A DNA stretch of 64,000 nucleotides from Cribrihabitans_A pelagius (GTDB lineage Bacteria; Pseudomonadota; Alphaproteobacteria; Rhodobacterales; Rhodobacteraceae). Made by a program: the position numbers and the translations under genes. This document shows, piece after piece, positions 35,754 through 44,264 of the stretch (its first letter is position 1; every line of letters begins with the position of its first letter). The notes beneath the pieces were generated by a model. It had not been told where the DNA came from and ran no database searches. It saw only the letters and a list, made by a program, of their open reading frames with translations. The stretch is from positions 186,001 to 250,000 of the forward strand of contig NZ_JBMERR010000002.1 in NCBI RefSeq assembly GCF_048820915.1, given 5' to 3'.

Positions 35754-36761
35754 ATGATCATTAATTCCTATGGCGACATGGCGCAGCATCTGTTTCTGCG
35801 CAGCCGCAACGCGGAGCTGAAGGAGAACGTCAGCACGCTTTCCGAAGAATTCGCCACCGGCAAGACTGCAAATATCACCGAACGCCTGGGCGGCGATTTC
35901 ACCTATCTCGCCGATATCGAGAACACGCTGAACCGGCTCGACAGCTATACGGTCGCCAACAGCGAGGTGCAGCTGTTCGCCACCGCGACCCAGGGCAGCC
36001 TCGAGAAGGTGCAGTCACAGGTCCAATCGCTGCGTGACGACATCCTGGCGATGAGCCCGAGCCTGGACAGCTCCAAGGTCACGCAGTTTTCGAAACAAGC
36101 GCGCCAGCAGCTGGATAGTGCAATCAGCTCGCTGAACGGCTGGTCCGGCGGCCGCAGCCTGTTTGCGGGCATCGCCACCAATGTTTCGCCCCTGGAAAAC
36201 ACCGATACGCTGATGACCGCGCTGGTGGCCGAGGTTGGCGGGCTGACGACCAGCGACGACATCATCCAGGCGGTGAAGGACTGGTTCGACGACCCGGCAG
36301 GTTTCGATACCGTGATGTACAATGGCTCGGACACCTCTCTGCAGCCGGTGCAGATAGGCGATGGCGAGCAAGTCTCCCTTGGATTGCGGGCCGACGATCC
36401 GGATCTGAAGCACGCATTGCAGAGCTACACCATTGCGGCCCTTGCCAACGAAGGGGCCTTGGGCATCGGCCTGGATGTACAGGTGGAGCTGGTGCGCTCG
36501 GCCGGCCTGGAGTTGGCGGTCAGCAATGACACGCTGATCGGTGTGCAGGCGGATGTGGGCTTCATCGAGGGCCGGCTGGAAGCCGCCAACGCCCGCACGG
36601 CTGCAACCAAAACCAGCCTCAGCATTGCCAAGAACAACCTGATCTCGGCCGATCCGTACGAGACCTACACGCGCCTGCAGGAAGTGCAGACCCAGCTTGA
36701 GGGCCTCTACACGATCACCGCGCGCAGCGCCAATCTGTCTCTGCTGAATTACATCTCATGA
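35754..36761 (+). CDS. flgL: Hook-filament junction protein FlgL (HAP3)
   Basis: FlgL forms the second junction zone, onto which flagellin polymerises. The 335-residue product shows flagellin-like helical ends: an N-terminus with LKENVSTLSEEFATGKTANITERLGGD and a C-terminus with LQEVQTQLEGLYTITARSANLSLLNYIS. It overlaps flgI by 4 nt (ATGA). It is more divergent than FlgK, but its place right after flgK supports the call. Confidence 0.92.
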   Translation: MIINSYGDMAQHLFLRSRNAELKENVSTLSEEFATGKTANITERLGGDFTYLADIENTLNRLDSYTVANSEVQLFATATQGSLEKVQSQVQSLRDDILAMSPSLDSSKVTQFSKQARQQLDSAISSLNGWSGGRSLFAGIATNVSPLENTDTLMTALVAEVGGLTTSDDIIQAVKDWFDDPAGFDTVMYNGSDTSLQPVQIGDGEQVSLGLRADDPDLKHALQSYTIAALANEGALGIGLDVQVELVRSAGLELAVSNDTLIGVQADVGFIEGRLEAANARTAATKTSLSIAKNNLISADPYETYTRLQEVQTQLEGLYTITARSANLSLLNYIS

Positions 36762-37861
36762 GGAAACTGCTGTATCTCCTTCTCGCTTGCCTGATGCTGC
36801 TGCCCGCGCTGGCTGAGGCCAATACAATCCGGCTCAAGGATCTGGTGGAATTCGACGGCGTGCGCGGCAACGACCTGGTCGGCTATGGCCTTGTGGTGGG
36901 GCTCGACGGCACCGGCGACGGGCTGCGCAACTCGCCTTTCACCGAAGAGATCATGACCAATATCCTGGAGCGGCTCGGCGTCAATGTGACCGGCGAGCAG
37001 TTCCGGCCCAAGAACGTGGCCGCGGTCTTCGTGACCGCCACCCTGCCGCCGTTTGCCCGGGTGGGCAGCACCATCGATGTGACTGTCTCCGCGATCGGCG
37101 ATTCCAAGAGCCTTTTGGGCGGCACGCTGATCATGACGCCGCTGAACGCCGCCGACGGGCAAATTTACGCCGTGGCCCAGGGCACCATCCTGGCTGGCGG
37201 AGCGGTGGCCGAGGGCGAGGCGGCGCGGGTCACCCAGGGCGTGCCGACCTCCGGCGGCATCCCCTCCGGCGCGCGGGTGGAGCGGGAGATCGATTTCGAC
37301 CTCGCGTCGCTGTCGTCGATGCGGCTGGCGCTGCGCGAGCCGGATTTCACCACTGCGGGCCGGATCGAACGCGCGATCAACGCCGAATTCGGCCGGTCCG
37401 TGGCAATCATGCGCGATTCGGGTACGGTCGAGGTGGACATCGACCGCACCAACACGCGCTCCACGGCACATGCGGTGGGCCGGATCGAGAACATCCTGGT
37501 GGAGCCGCAGCGCAAGGCGCGGGTGGTGGTCGATCAGCGCTCGGGCACCATCGTGATGGGCAATGACGTGCGGATCTCGCGTGTGGCAGTGGCGCAGGGC
37601 AATCTCACCCTGCGGATCGAGGAAGCGCCTATCGCGGTACAGCCCAACCCCTTTGCCGACGGCGAGACCGTGGTGGTGCCCCGCACTGGTGCCGCAATCG
37701 ACGAAGACGGCATCCAGCTTGCTGAAGTGCCGGAAACCACGTCGCTTTCCGAGGTGGTCGGCGGGCTGAATGCGCTCGGCGTCTCGCCGCGCGATATGAT
37801 CGACATCCTGAAAAGCCTGAAGGCGGCCGGCGCGCTGCACGCGGAGTTTGTGGTCCGCTAA
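36758..37861 (+). CDS. flgI: Flagellar P-ring protein FlgI
   Basis: FlgI builds the periplasmic P ring around the rod. The 367-residue product has a cleavable signal peptide (residues 1-21, ends LAEA) and then the strongly conserved NTIRLKDLVEFDGVRGNDLVGYGLVVGLDGTGDG. It contains IDVTVSAIGDSKSLLGGTLIMTPL and ends DMIDILKSLKAAGALHAEFVVR. It closes the motB-flgI operon and is followed by a terminator. Confidence 0.97.
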   Translation: MRKLLYLLLACLMLLPALAEANTIRLKDLVEFDGVRGNDLVGYGLVVGLDGTGDGLRNSPFTEEIMTNILERLGVNVTGEQFRPKNVAAVFVTATLPPFARVGSTIDVTVSAIGDSKSLLGGTLIMTPLNAADGQIYAVAQGTILAGGAVAEGEAARVTQGVPTSGGIPSGARVEREIDFDLASLSSMRLALREPDFTTAGRIERAINAEFGRSVAIMRDSGTVEVDIDRTNTRSTAHAVGRIENILVEPQRKARVVVDQRSGTIVMGNDVRISRVAVAQGNLTLRIEEAPIAVQPNPFADGETVVVPRTGAAIDEDGIQLAEVPETTSLSEVVGGLNALGVSPRDMIDILKSLKAAGALHAEFVVR

Positions 37862-37880
37862 AGACCTGCCGCCAAAGTTA

Positions 37881-37920
37881 AAAATCCCGCCCCCGGTGCC
37901 CTCAGGTTCCGGGGGATTTT
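37881..37920 (+). terminator. Terminator after flgI
   Basis: AAAATCCC (37881-37888) pairs with GGGATTTT (37913-37920), with further C/G pairing inside; A and T flanks allow action on both strands. Confidence 0.8.
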
Positions 37921-38228
37921 CTTTGGAGCCGAGCCTTGCCGGGGGTAATGCCGGCAGACTGGCAGCGCGGGAGCGCGGATGGCTGGCGCACCGCGAAGCC
38001 TGCCAGCTGCGGGCGGAGCCGGGCGTTTGCCTTGGCCGTTCTCCCGCCCGGCCGGACCTGCCGCGCCGCTCCGGCGTGCTCCGCTGCGGAACGCATGGCA
38101 GTTCCCGCTGCCGCCGGCACCGTGTTGCCGGGGCGGCCGCACGGGCCGGTATCGGTGGCCGGCGCGCGGCGCGGCCGCTGGAGCCCGTGGCGCCAGGGCC
38201 GCCAGAGCTGACAGGGCGGGAGCAACGC
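37921..38228. other. Intergenic stretch without a supported gene
   Basis: About 310 bases of very GC-rich sequence lie between the flgI and fliP terminators. Open frames exist on both strands (for example 37936-38211 plus), but they are Arg/Ala/Pro-rich, lack ribosome sites and match no family I know. Both flanks carry terminators, so it is probably untranscribed spacer or the remains of a lost gene. Confidence 0.6.
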
Positions 38229-38257
38229 AAAACCCCCGCAAGCGGGGCTTGCGGGGG
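38229..38257 (-). terminator. Rho-independent terminator of fliF-fliH-fliN-fliP
   Basis: On the minus strand CCCCCGCAAG and CTTGCGGGGG pair perfectly around a 5-base loop and run into TTTT, 27 nt after the fliP stop. Confidence 0.92.
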
Positions 38258-38283
38258 CGGGAGGCTGCGGGGTGGCGCCGGGC

Positions 38284-39027
38284 TTAGGGGTAGTAGCTGC
38301 GCACCAGGGCGCTGGCGATCAGGCTCCAGCCGTCGGCCACGACGAAGAAGGCCAGCTTGAAAGGCAGCGAGACCACCGCGGGCGGCACCATCATCATCCC
38401 CATCGACATCAGGATCGCGGCCACCACCAGGTCGATCACCAGGAAGGGCAGGAAGATCAGGAAGCCGATCTGGAAGGCCCGGGAGATCTCCGACAGCAGG
38501 AAGCTCGGGATCAGCGCCGAAAGCGGCGCTTCGGGCGAGGGATCGATACCCTCGGTGCCGGGCCGCAGGTCGGCGATGGCATAGAAGGTATCCGGATCCA
38601 GCCGGTTGGCCATGAAGGCACGGAACGGCTCCAGCCCGCGGGCAATCGCCTCGCTCGGCTCCAGCTGCTCCTGCAACAGCGGGCTGATCCCTGTCTCCCA
38701 GGCGGCGGTGAACACCGGCTCCATCACGAAATAGGTGAGAAACAGCGCCAGGCTGACGATCAGCATGTTCGGCGGCGCCTGCTGCAGCCCGATGCCCTGG
38801 CGCAGGATCGACAGCACCGTGATCAGGAAGGGAAAGCAGGTGATCATGATCAGCAGGCCAGGGGCCAGGCTGAGCACGGTGATCAGCAGGATGAGCTGGA
38901 TCGAGCGGGCGGAAATCGATTCCCCGTCGGCCAGCGAAAGGCTCAGTTCTTGAGCCATGGCGGCATCCGGCGCGGCCGCGAAGGCCGCCGCCGCCAATAC
39001 CGCCCAGACAATCGGCGTTCGTGTCAT
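38284..39027 (-). CDS. fliP: Flagellar export gate protein FliP
   Basis: FliP is the main subunit of the FliPQR export gate. The 247-residue product has a cleavable signal peptide (ends AAMA-Q near 25) and four transmembrane segments. Conserved motifs include MITCFPFLITVLSILRQGIGLQQAPPN and, near the end, FLPFLVIDLVVAAILMSMGMMMVPP. Its start overlaps the fliN stop by 4 nt. fliQ and fliR are in other blocks of the cluster, and fliO is not seen. Confidence 0.97.
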   Translation of the reverse strand: MTRTPIVWAVLAAAAFAAAPDAAMAQELSLSLADGESISARSIQLILLITVLSLAPGLLIMITCFPFLITVLSILRQGIGLQQAPPNMLIVSLALFLTYFVMEPVFTAAWETGISPLLQEQLEPSEAIARGLEPFRAFMANRLDPDTFYAIADLRPGTEGIDPSPEAPLSALIPSFLLSEISRAFQIGFLIFLPFLVIDLVVAAILMSMGMMMVPPAVVSLPFKLAFFVVADGWSLIASALVRSYYP

Positions 39028-39317
39028 CCCAGCCCGCTTTGCAGATCGGCAATTTCCGTCAGCCGCACCGCAAGCTGGCCGGCCTGTTCGCCCTCCAGCT
39101 CCTCCAGCAGGCCGCGCGCGACCAGACGGTCCCCGACGTAGAGGTCGACCGGGTCCTCGACCCGCTTGTCGAGCGTCAGGATGGCGTTTTCGCCCAGGTT
39201 GACCAGATCGCGGATCAGCGGGCGGGCCTTGCCGACCGAGACCACAACCTCGACCGGCACCGAAACGAAGGGGTTGCCGGCATCGGGTTTCATGTTCAGC
39301 GGGTTGGAATCATCCAT
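39024..39317 (-). CDS. fliN: Flagellar switch/C-ring protein FliN
   Basis: FliN is the SpoA-type subunit at the base of the C ring and a docking site for FliH-FliI. The 97-residue product is essentially a single SpoA domain: VPVEVVVSVGKARPLIRDLVNLGENAILTLDKRVEDPVDLYVGDRLVARGLL. The frame is open upstream, but the ATG at 39317 overlaps the fliH end (TATGGATGA). No fliM or fliG is found next to it or elsewhere in the window. Confidence 0.93.
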   Translation of the reverse strand: MDDSNPLNMKPDAGNPFVSVPVEVVVSVGKARPLIRDLVNLGENAILTLDKRVEDPVDLYVGDRLVARGLLEELEGEQAGQLAVRLTEIADLQSGLG

Positions 39318-39908
39318 ACTGGCTGTCCTCTTTGGCGTGATAAGTGAAGGCTTCGATCGATTCATGGATCGAGTCGATCAGGGCGTTGCAGTTGATTTCG
39401 CGTTCCGCCTCGCCGGCCCGCAGATAGGCCTGGCCCGGTGACAGCATCGCGTCTTCGCGCACCTTGACCGGCACCGCGAAGCTTTCCGGCAGGAGATTGC
39501 GCACCGCGTTGGCCTCGCCCGGGGCGACGGCGATCTGCATCGGCTCGCCGGCGCGGCCGCGGGCCATGTCGGAAAGCTGGTCGACAATATGATGGCCGAA
39601 GGAGGCCGCCATCGCATCCGGCAGAACCGCGCTGGTCAGCACCTTGAAAATCGGATCGAGCGAATCCAGCAGCTGGCTCTGCGCTTCGTGGTAGGTGAAC
39701 TGCAGATCTTCCAGCGAGCTGGCCAGCTCAGTCGAGATCCGGGTGCTTTCCTGGTCCTTGGCGGTGACCGCGTCGTCCCAGCCGGCGCTGTAGCCCTTCT
39801 CGAAAGAGGCCAGGCGCTGTTCTTCCACCTCCTCCTCCGAGATCGTGGGCTCCGGCTGCACGGGTGCAGTATCAATGGCGAAGTCTTCCAGAAGATGGGC
39901 AATCGTCA

Positions 39909-39909
<1 letters not shown>
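39310..39909 (-). CDS. fliH: Flagellar assembly protein FliH
   Basis: FliH is the peripheral stalk-like regulator of the FliI ATPase. The 199-residue product has an acidic N-terminus, a coiled-coil centre, and a C-terminal E/V-type stator domain (about 110-190). Sequence conservation is low, as usual for FliH. Position between fliF and fliN and the stalk-like layout carry the call. The fliF stop and fliH start share TGATG on the minus strand, with fliF upstream. Confidence 0.85.
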
Positions 39910-41606
<1,697 letters not shown>

Positions 41607-41648
41607 ACCGGCGTTCTCTCCGGCTGCAACCCTTTTGCAGGATTGGCC

Positions 41649-41664
41649 TTAACATTCGGTTAGT
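41649..41664. promoter_or_regulatory. Weak CtrA-like box between fliF and fliL
   Basis: TTAA-N7-TTAGT, seven of nine consensus bases, in the 103-nt divergent gap. It is listed because its placement matches the better boxes. Confidence 0.25.
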
Positions 41665-41709
41665 TCCTCGCAGGTTATGAAGAAGCTGCACGACGTTTTA
41701 GGGATAGCC

Positions 41710-42237
41710 ATGACAGACGCTGCAGCAGATATCGAAGCAGAAGACGCGGCCGCAAAGAAAAGCAAACTGCCCCTCATCATCGGGGTGGTGCTGGCAATTG
41801 CGGGTGCGGGCGGCGGTTTCTTCGCCGTTCAGTCAGGCCTTCTTCCCTTTGGTCAGAAAGCGGCCCCAGAACGGGCATCCGCGGCCAAAGCGGCGCCAGA
41901 AGGCGTGGACAGTGGCGAGACTTCGGCGGATATCGCCAATCTCGCCTTCATCGAAATGGAACCGATCGTGATCTCGCTGCGCAAGGGCGGCGGGCTCAAT
42001 CACTTGCGGTTCCGCGCGCAACTTGAGGTCGGCATCGCCCATCAGGCCGAAGTCGAAAAAATCCTTCCTCGGGTCGTCGATGTCCTGAACAGCTACCTTA
42101 GAGCATTGGAGCTTGAGGATCTGACCGATCCGATGGCGCTGCCCAAACTGCGGGCACAGATGCTGCGGCGGATCAATATTGCCACCGGCCAGGGCCGGGT
42201 GCGCGATCTGCTGATCATGGATTTCGTTTTGAACTAG
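41710..42237 (+). CDS. fliL: Flagellar basal-body protein FliL
   Basis: FliL is a single-pass inner-membrane protein surrounding stators and supporting torque. The 175-residue product has an acidic cytoplasmic start, one transmembrane helix (about 23-45, LPLIIGVVLAIAGAGGGFFA), and the periplasmic FliL domain ending IATGQGRVRDLLIMDFVLN. An earlier in-frame ATG at 41677 is possible. It leads a stator-related operon: fliL, orf149, motE-like, motA, orf820. A second FliL-type gene is at 51.5-52.1 kb. Confidence 0.92.
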   Translation: MTDAAADIEAEDAAAKKSKLPLIIGVVLAIAGAGGGFFAVQSGLLPFGQKAAPERASAAKAAPEGVDSGETSADIANLAFIEMEPIVISLRKGGGLNHLRFRAQLEVGIAHQAEVEKILPRVVDVLNSYLRALELEDLTDPMALPKLRAQMLRRINIATGQGRVRDLLIMDFVLN

Positions 42238-42246
42238 GAGGACGGG

Positions 42247-42696
42247 ATGGAGATTATTGCTGATATCCTGCTGGCCGCCGGTGCAATGGGCGCCGGATTC
42301 TATTGCCTGGTGCTGTCTCGGCGCCTGAAGCGTTTCAATGACCTGGAAAAAGGCGTCGGCGGCGCGGTGGCGGTGCTGTCGGCGCAGGTTGATGACCTGA
42401 ACAAATCGCTGAATGCCGCACGGCAGATGTCGGACGGCTCCAGCAAGGCGCTGGAACAGCTGACCGGCCGTGCCGAATCGGTGGCGCAGCGGCTGGAGCT
42501 GATGATGGCCTCGATGCACGACATCCCCGGCACCGGGGAGGCGCCCGCCAAGCCCGAGCTCAAGGCCAAGAAGAGTGAGGATGACGCGCTCGCGGCCGCC
42601 TATGAGGCCGAAACCCAGCCAGCCAAGGAAGAAGAGGGTAAGGGCAAGCGCCAGGGCGTGATGTTCAAACGCCATAGCCGCAGCAAGGTGGCGTGA
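42247..42696 (+). CDS. Unassigned membrane-anchored coiled-coil protein of the flagellar cluster
   Basis: The 149-residue product has one N-terminal transmembrane segment (about 5-24), a coiled coil (about 28-95, LKRFNDLEKGVGGAVAVLSAQVDDLNKSLNAARQM), and a basic C-terminal tail (KGKRQGVMFKRHSRSKVA). I do not recognise a family with confidence; similar small proteins of unknown function (possibly DUF6468) occur next to fliL/motE in alphaproteobacteria. The stop overlaps the next start (TGATG), so it is part of the fliL stator operon. A role as a stator or export accessory is inference. Confidence 0.75.
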   Translation: MEIIADILLAAGAMGAGFYCLVLSRRLKRFNDLEKGVGGAVAVLSAQVDDLNKSLNAARQMSDGSSKALEQLTGRAESVAQRLELMMASMHDIPGTGEAPAKPELKAKKSEDDALAAAYEAETQPAKEEEGKGKRQGVMFKRHSRSKVA

Positions 42697-43316
42697 TGGG
42701 ACAGAAAGCCAAGAAAACCAGGAATTACCGCCGTAGCGGCACGCTGATGACGATTGCGCTCCTGCTGATGGGGTCTGCGATCGTGCGCCTCGGCATGGAG
42801 GCAGGCCCCGCTATCGCGCGGGAGGTTGCAAGCCTGGGCGAACCCGGCAAGGAGAGCGCGGAAAAACCCGATACCGGCGCGTTGAAAGCCCAGGCGCTGC
42901 CCTCTTCGGCGGAGCTGCAGACCATGCTCGCCGCCTTTCAGGAGCGCGAAGCCGCTCTTGCCGCCCGCGAGGCCGAGTTCGAGGACCGCATGAAGGCTCT
43001 GGAAATCGCCGATCAGGCGATCGACAAGAAGCTCGCCGCGCTCCGGGAAGCAGAGGCGAAACTGCGCACCACCCTGGCGCTCGCCGATGGCGCCACCGAG
43101 GCGGACGTGACCCGCCTCACCAGCGTCTATGAGCAGATGAAACCCAAGGAGGCCGCCGCTTTGTTCGAGGAGATGGACCCCGGCTTCGCGGCCGGCTTCC
43201 TGGCCCGGATGCAGCCGGAGGCGGCCGCCGGAATCATGGCAGGCCTCAGCCCCGAAGCCGCTTATACGATCAGCGTGGTGCTGGCCGGGCGCAATGGCAA
43301 GGTGCCCAAGGAGTAA
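42696..43316 (+). CDS. MotE-like protein with an MgtE_N/FliG-like C-terminal domain
   Basis: The 206-residue product has a transmembrane or signal segment (about 15-35) and a coiled coil (about 70-135). The C-terminal helical domain (VYEQMKPKEAAALFEEMDPGFAAGFLARMQPEAAAGIMAGLSPE) is the MgtE N-terminal/MotE pattern. MotE in Sinorhizobium is a periplasmic chaperone for MotC. The same superfamily includes the armadillo-like repeats of FliG. The ATG at 42696 follows the previous stop as TGATG; a GTG at 42693 is an alternative. Gene context (fliL, motA) supports a motor role. Confidence 0.82.
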   Translation: MGQKAKKTRNYRRSGTLMTIALLLMGSAIVRLGMEAGPAIAREVASLGEPGKESAEKPDTGALKAQALPSSAELQTMLAAFQEREAALAAREAEFEDRMKALEIADQAIDKKLAALREAEAKLRTTLALADGATEADVTRLTSVYEQMKPKEAAALFEEMDPGFAAGFLARMQPEAAAGIMAGLSPEAAYTISVVLAGRNGKVPKE

Positions 43317-43333
43317 GGGTGCGGCCCGAACTT

Positions 43334-43353
43334 AGTCTTTCCTTAGGAAGACT
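43334..43353 (+). promoter_or_regulatory. Palindromic element upstream of motA
   Basis: AGTCTTTCC and GGAAGACT form an inverted repeat with one bulged base and a 3-base centre, in the 78-nt motE-motA gap, 41 nt before motA. It is AT-richer than its surroundings and lacks a T-tail, so an operator or RNA-stability hairpin is more likely than a terminator. Confidence 0.4.
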
Positions 43354-43394
43354 CGCCTAAACTAATAAAAAGTAATGGAATTCGGAGTGGACCT

Positions 43395-44264
43395 ATGATC
43401 GGTATTGTAGGCATTGTGGTGATCTTTTCCATGGTTTTCGGCGGATATCTTCTGGCCGGAGGCAAGATGGCGATCATTCTCAAGTCGCTGCCGTTTGAGA
43501 TGATGATGATCGGCGGCGCCGCGGTCGGAGCCTTTCTCATTGCCAATGACATGGGCGGGGTCAAACACACGGTCAAGGACGTTGGCAAGGTCTTCAAGGG
43601 CCCCAAGTGGAAGCCGGATGACTACCGCGATCTGCTGTGCCTCCTGTTTGCGCTGATCCGCATTGCGCGCGCCAACCCGGTCGAGGTCGAACAGCATATC
43701 GAAGATCCGGAAAACTCCTCCGTATTCAACAAGTACCCCAAGATCCTGGGCGACAAGGAAGCGGTGAACCTGATCTGCGACACCATGCGCTCGGCCTCGA
43801 TGAACTATGATGATCCGCATCAGGTCGAAGAGGTTCTGGAAAAGCGGATGGAAGCCAACCTGCACCACGCGCTGCATTCCAGCCACGCGCTGCAGGTGAT
43901 GGCCGACGGCCTGCCGGCCCTGGGGATCGTGGCCGCCGTTCTCGGCGTGATCAAGACCATGGCCTCGATCGACCAGCCGCCCGAGGTTCTGGGCAAGCTG
44001 ATCGGCGGCGCCCTGGTGGGCACCTTCCTCGGCGTGTTCCTGTCCTATGGCCTGGTTGCGCCCTTTGCCGGCAAGGTGAAGGCCGTGGTCGAGGAAGACG
44101 CGCATTTCTACCAGCTGATCCGCGAGGTTCTGGTCGCCAACCTGCATAACCACGCCGCGGCGATCTGCATCGAGGTCGGCCGCCAGAACACGCCTTCGCA
44201 CTTCCGCCCCGGCTTCTCCGAGCTTGAAGAGGCCCTCAAATCGGTGAAACAGGACGCAGCATGA
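43395..44264 (+). CDS. motA: Flagellar motor stator protein MotA
   Basis: MotA is the proton-channel stator subunit that pushes on FliG. The 289-residue product has four transmembrane helices, a large cytoplasmic loop (about 60-165) with charged residues around RIARANPVEVEQHIEDP, and the channel proline Pro174 in DGLPALGIVAAVLGVI. The N-terminus IGIVGIVVIFSMVFGGYLLAGG is typical of the long alphaproteobacterial type. The last 4 nt overlap the following large gene. motB lies 11 kb upstream. Confidence 0.96.
   Translation: MIGIVGIVVIFSMVFGGYLLAGGKMAIILKSLPFEMMMIGGAAVGAFLIANDMGGVKHTVKDVGKVFKGPKWKPDDYRDLLCLLFALIRIARANPVEVEQHIEDPENSSVFNKYPKILGDKEAVNLICDTMRSASMNYDDPHQVEEVLEKRMEANLHHALHSSHALQVMADGLPALGIVAAVLGVIKTMASIDQPPEVLGKLIGGALVGTFLGVFLSYGLVAPFAGKVKAVVEEDAHFYQLIREVLVANLHNHAAAICIEVGRQNTPSHFRPGFSELEEALKSVKQDAA

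Noticed and set aside
37862..37922. Boundary between inverted flagellar blocks as evidence of a transposon-driven rearrangement
   Set aside because: No inverted repeats of an insertion sequence, target duplications or transposase remnants are visible; the block order looks native.
37936..38211. Possible 91-codon gene between flgI and fliP
   Set aside because: Sits between two terminators, biased composition, no ribosome site and no recognisable domain.
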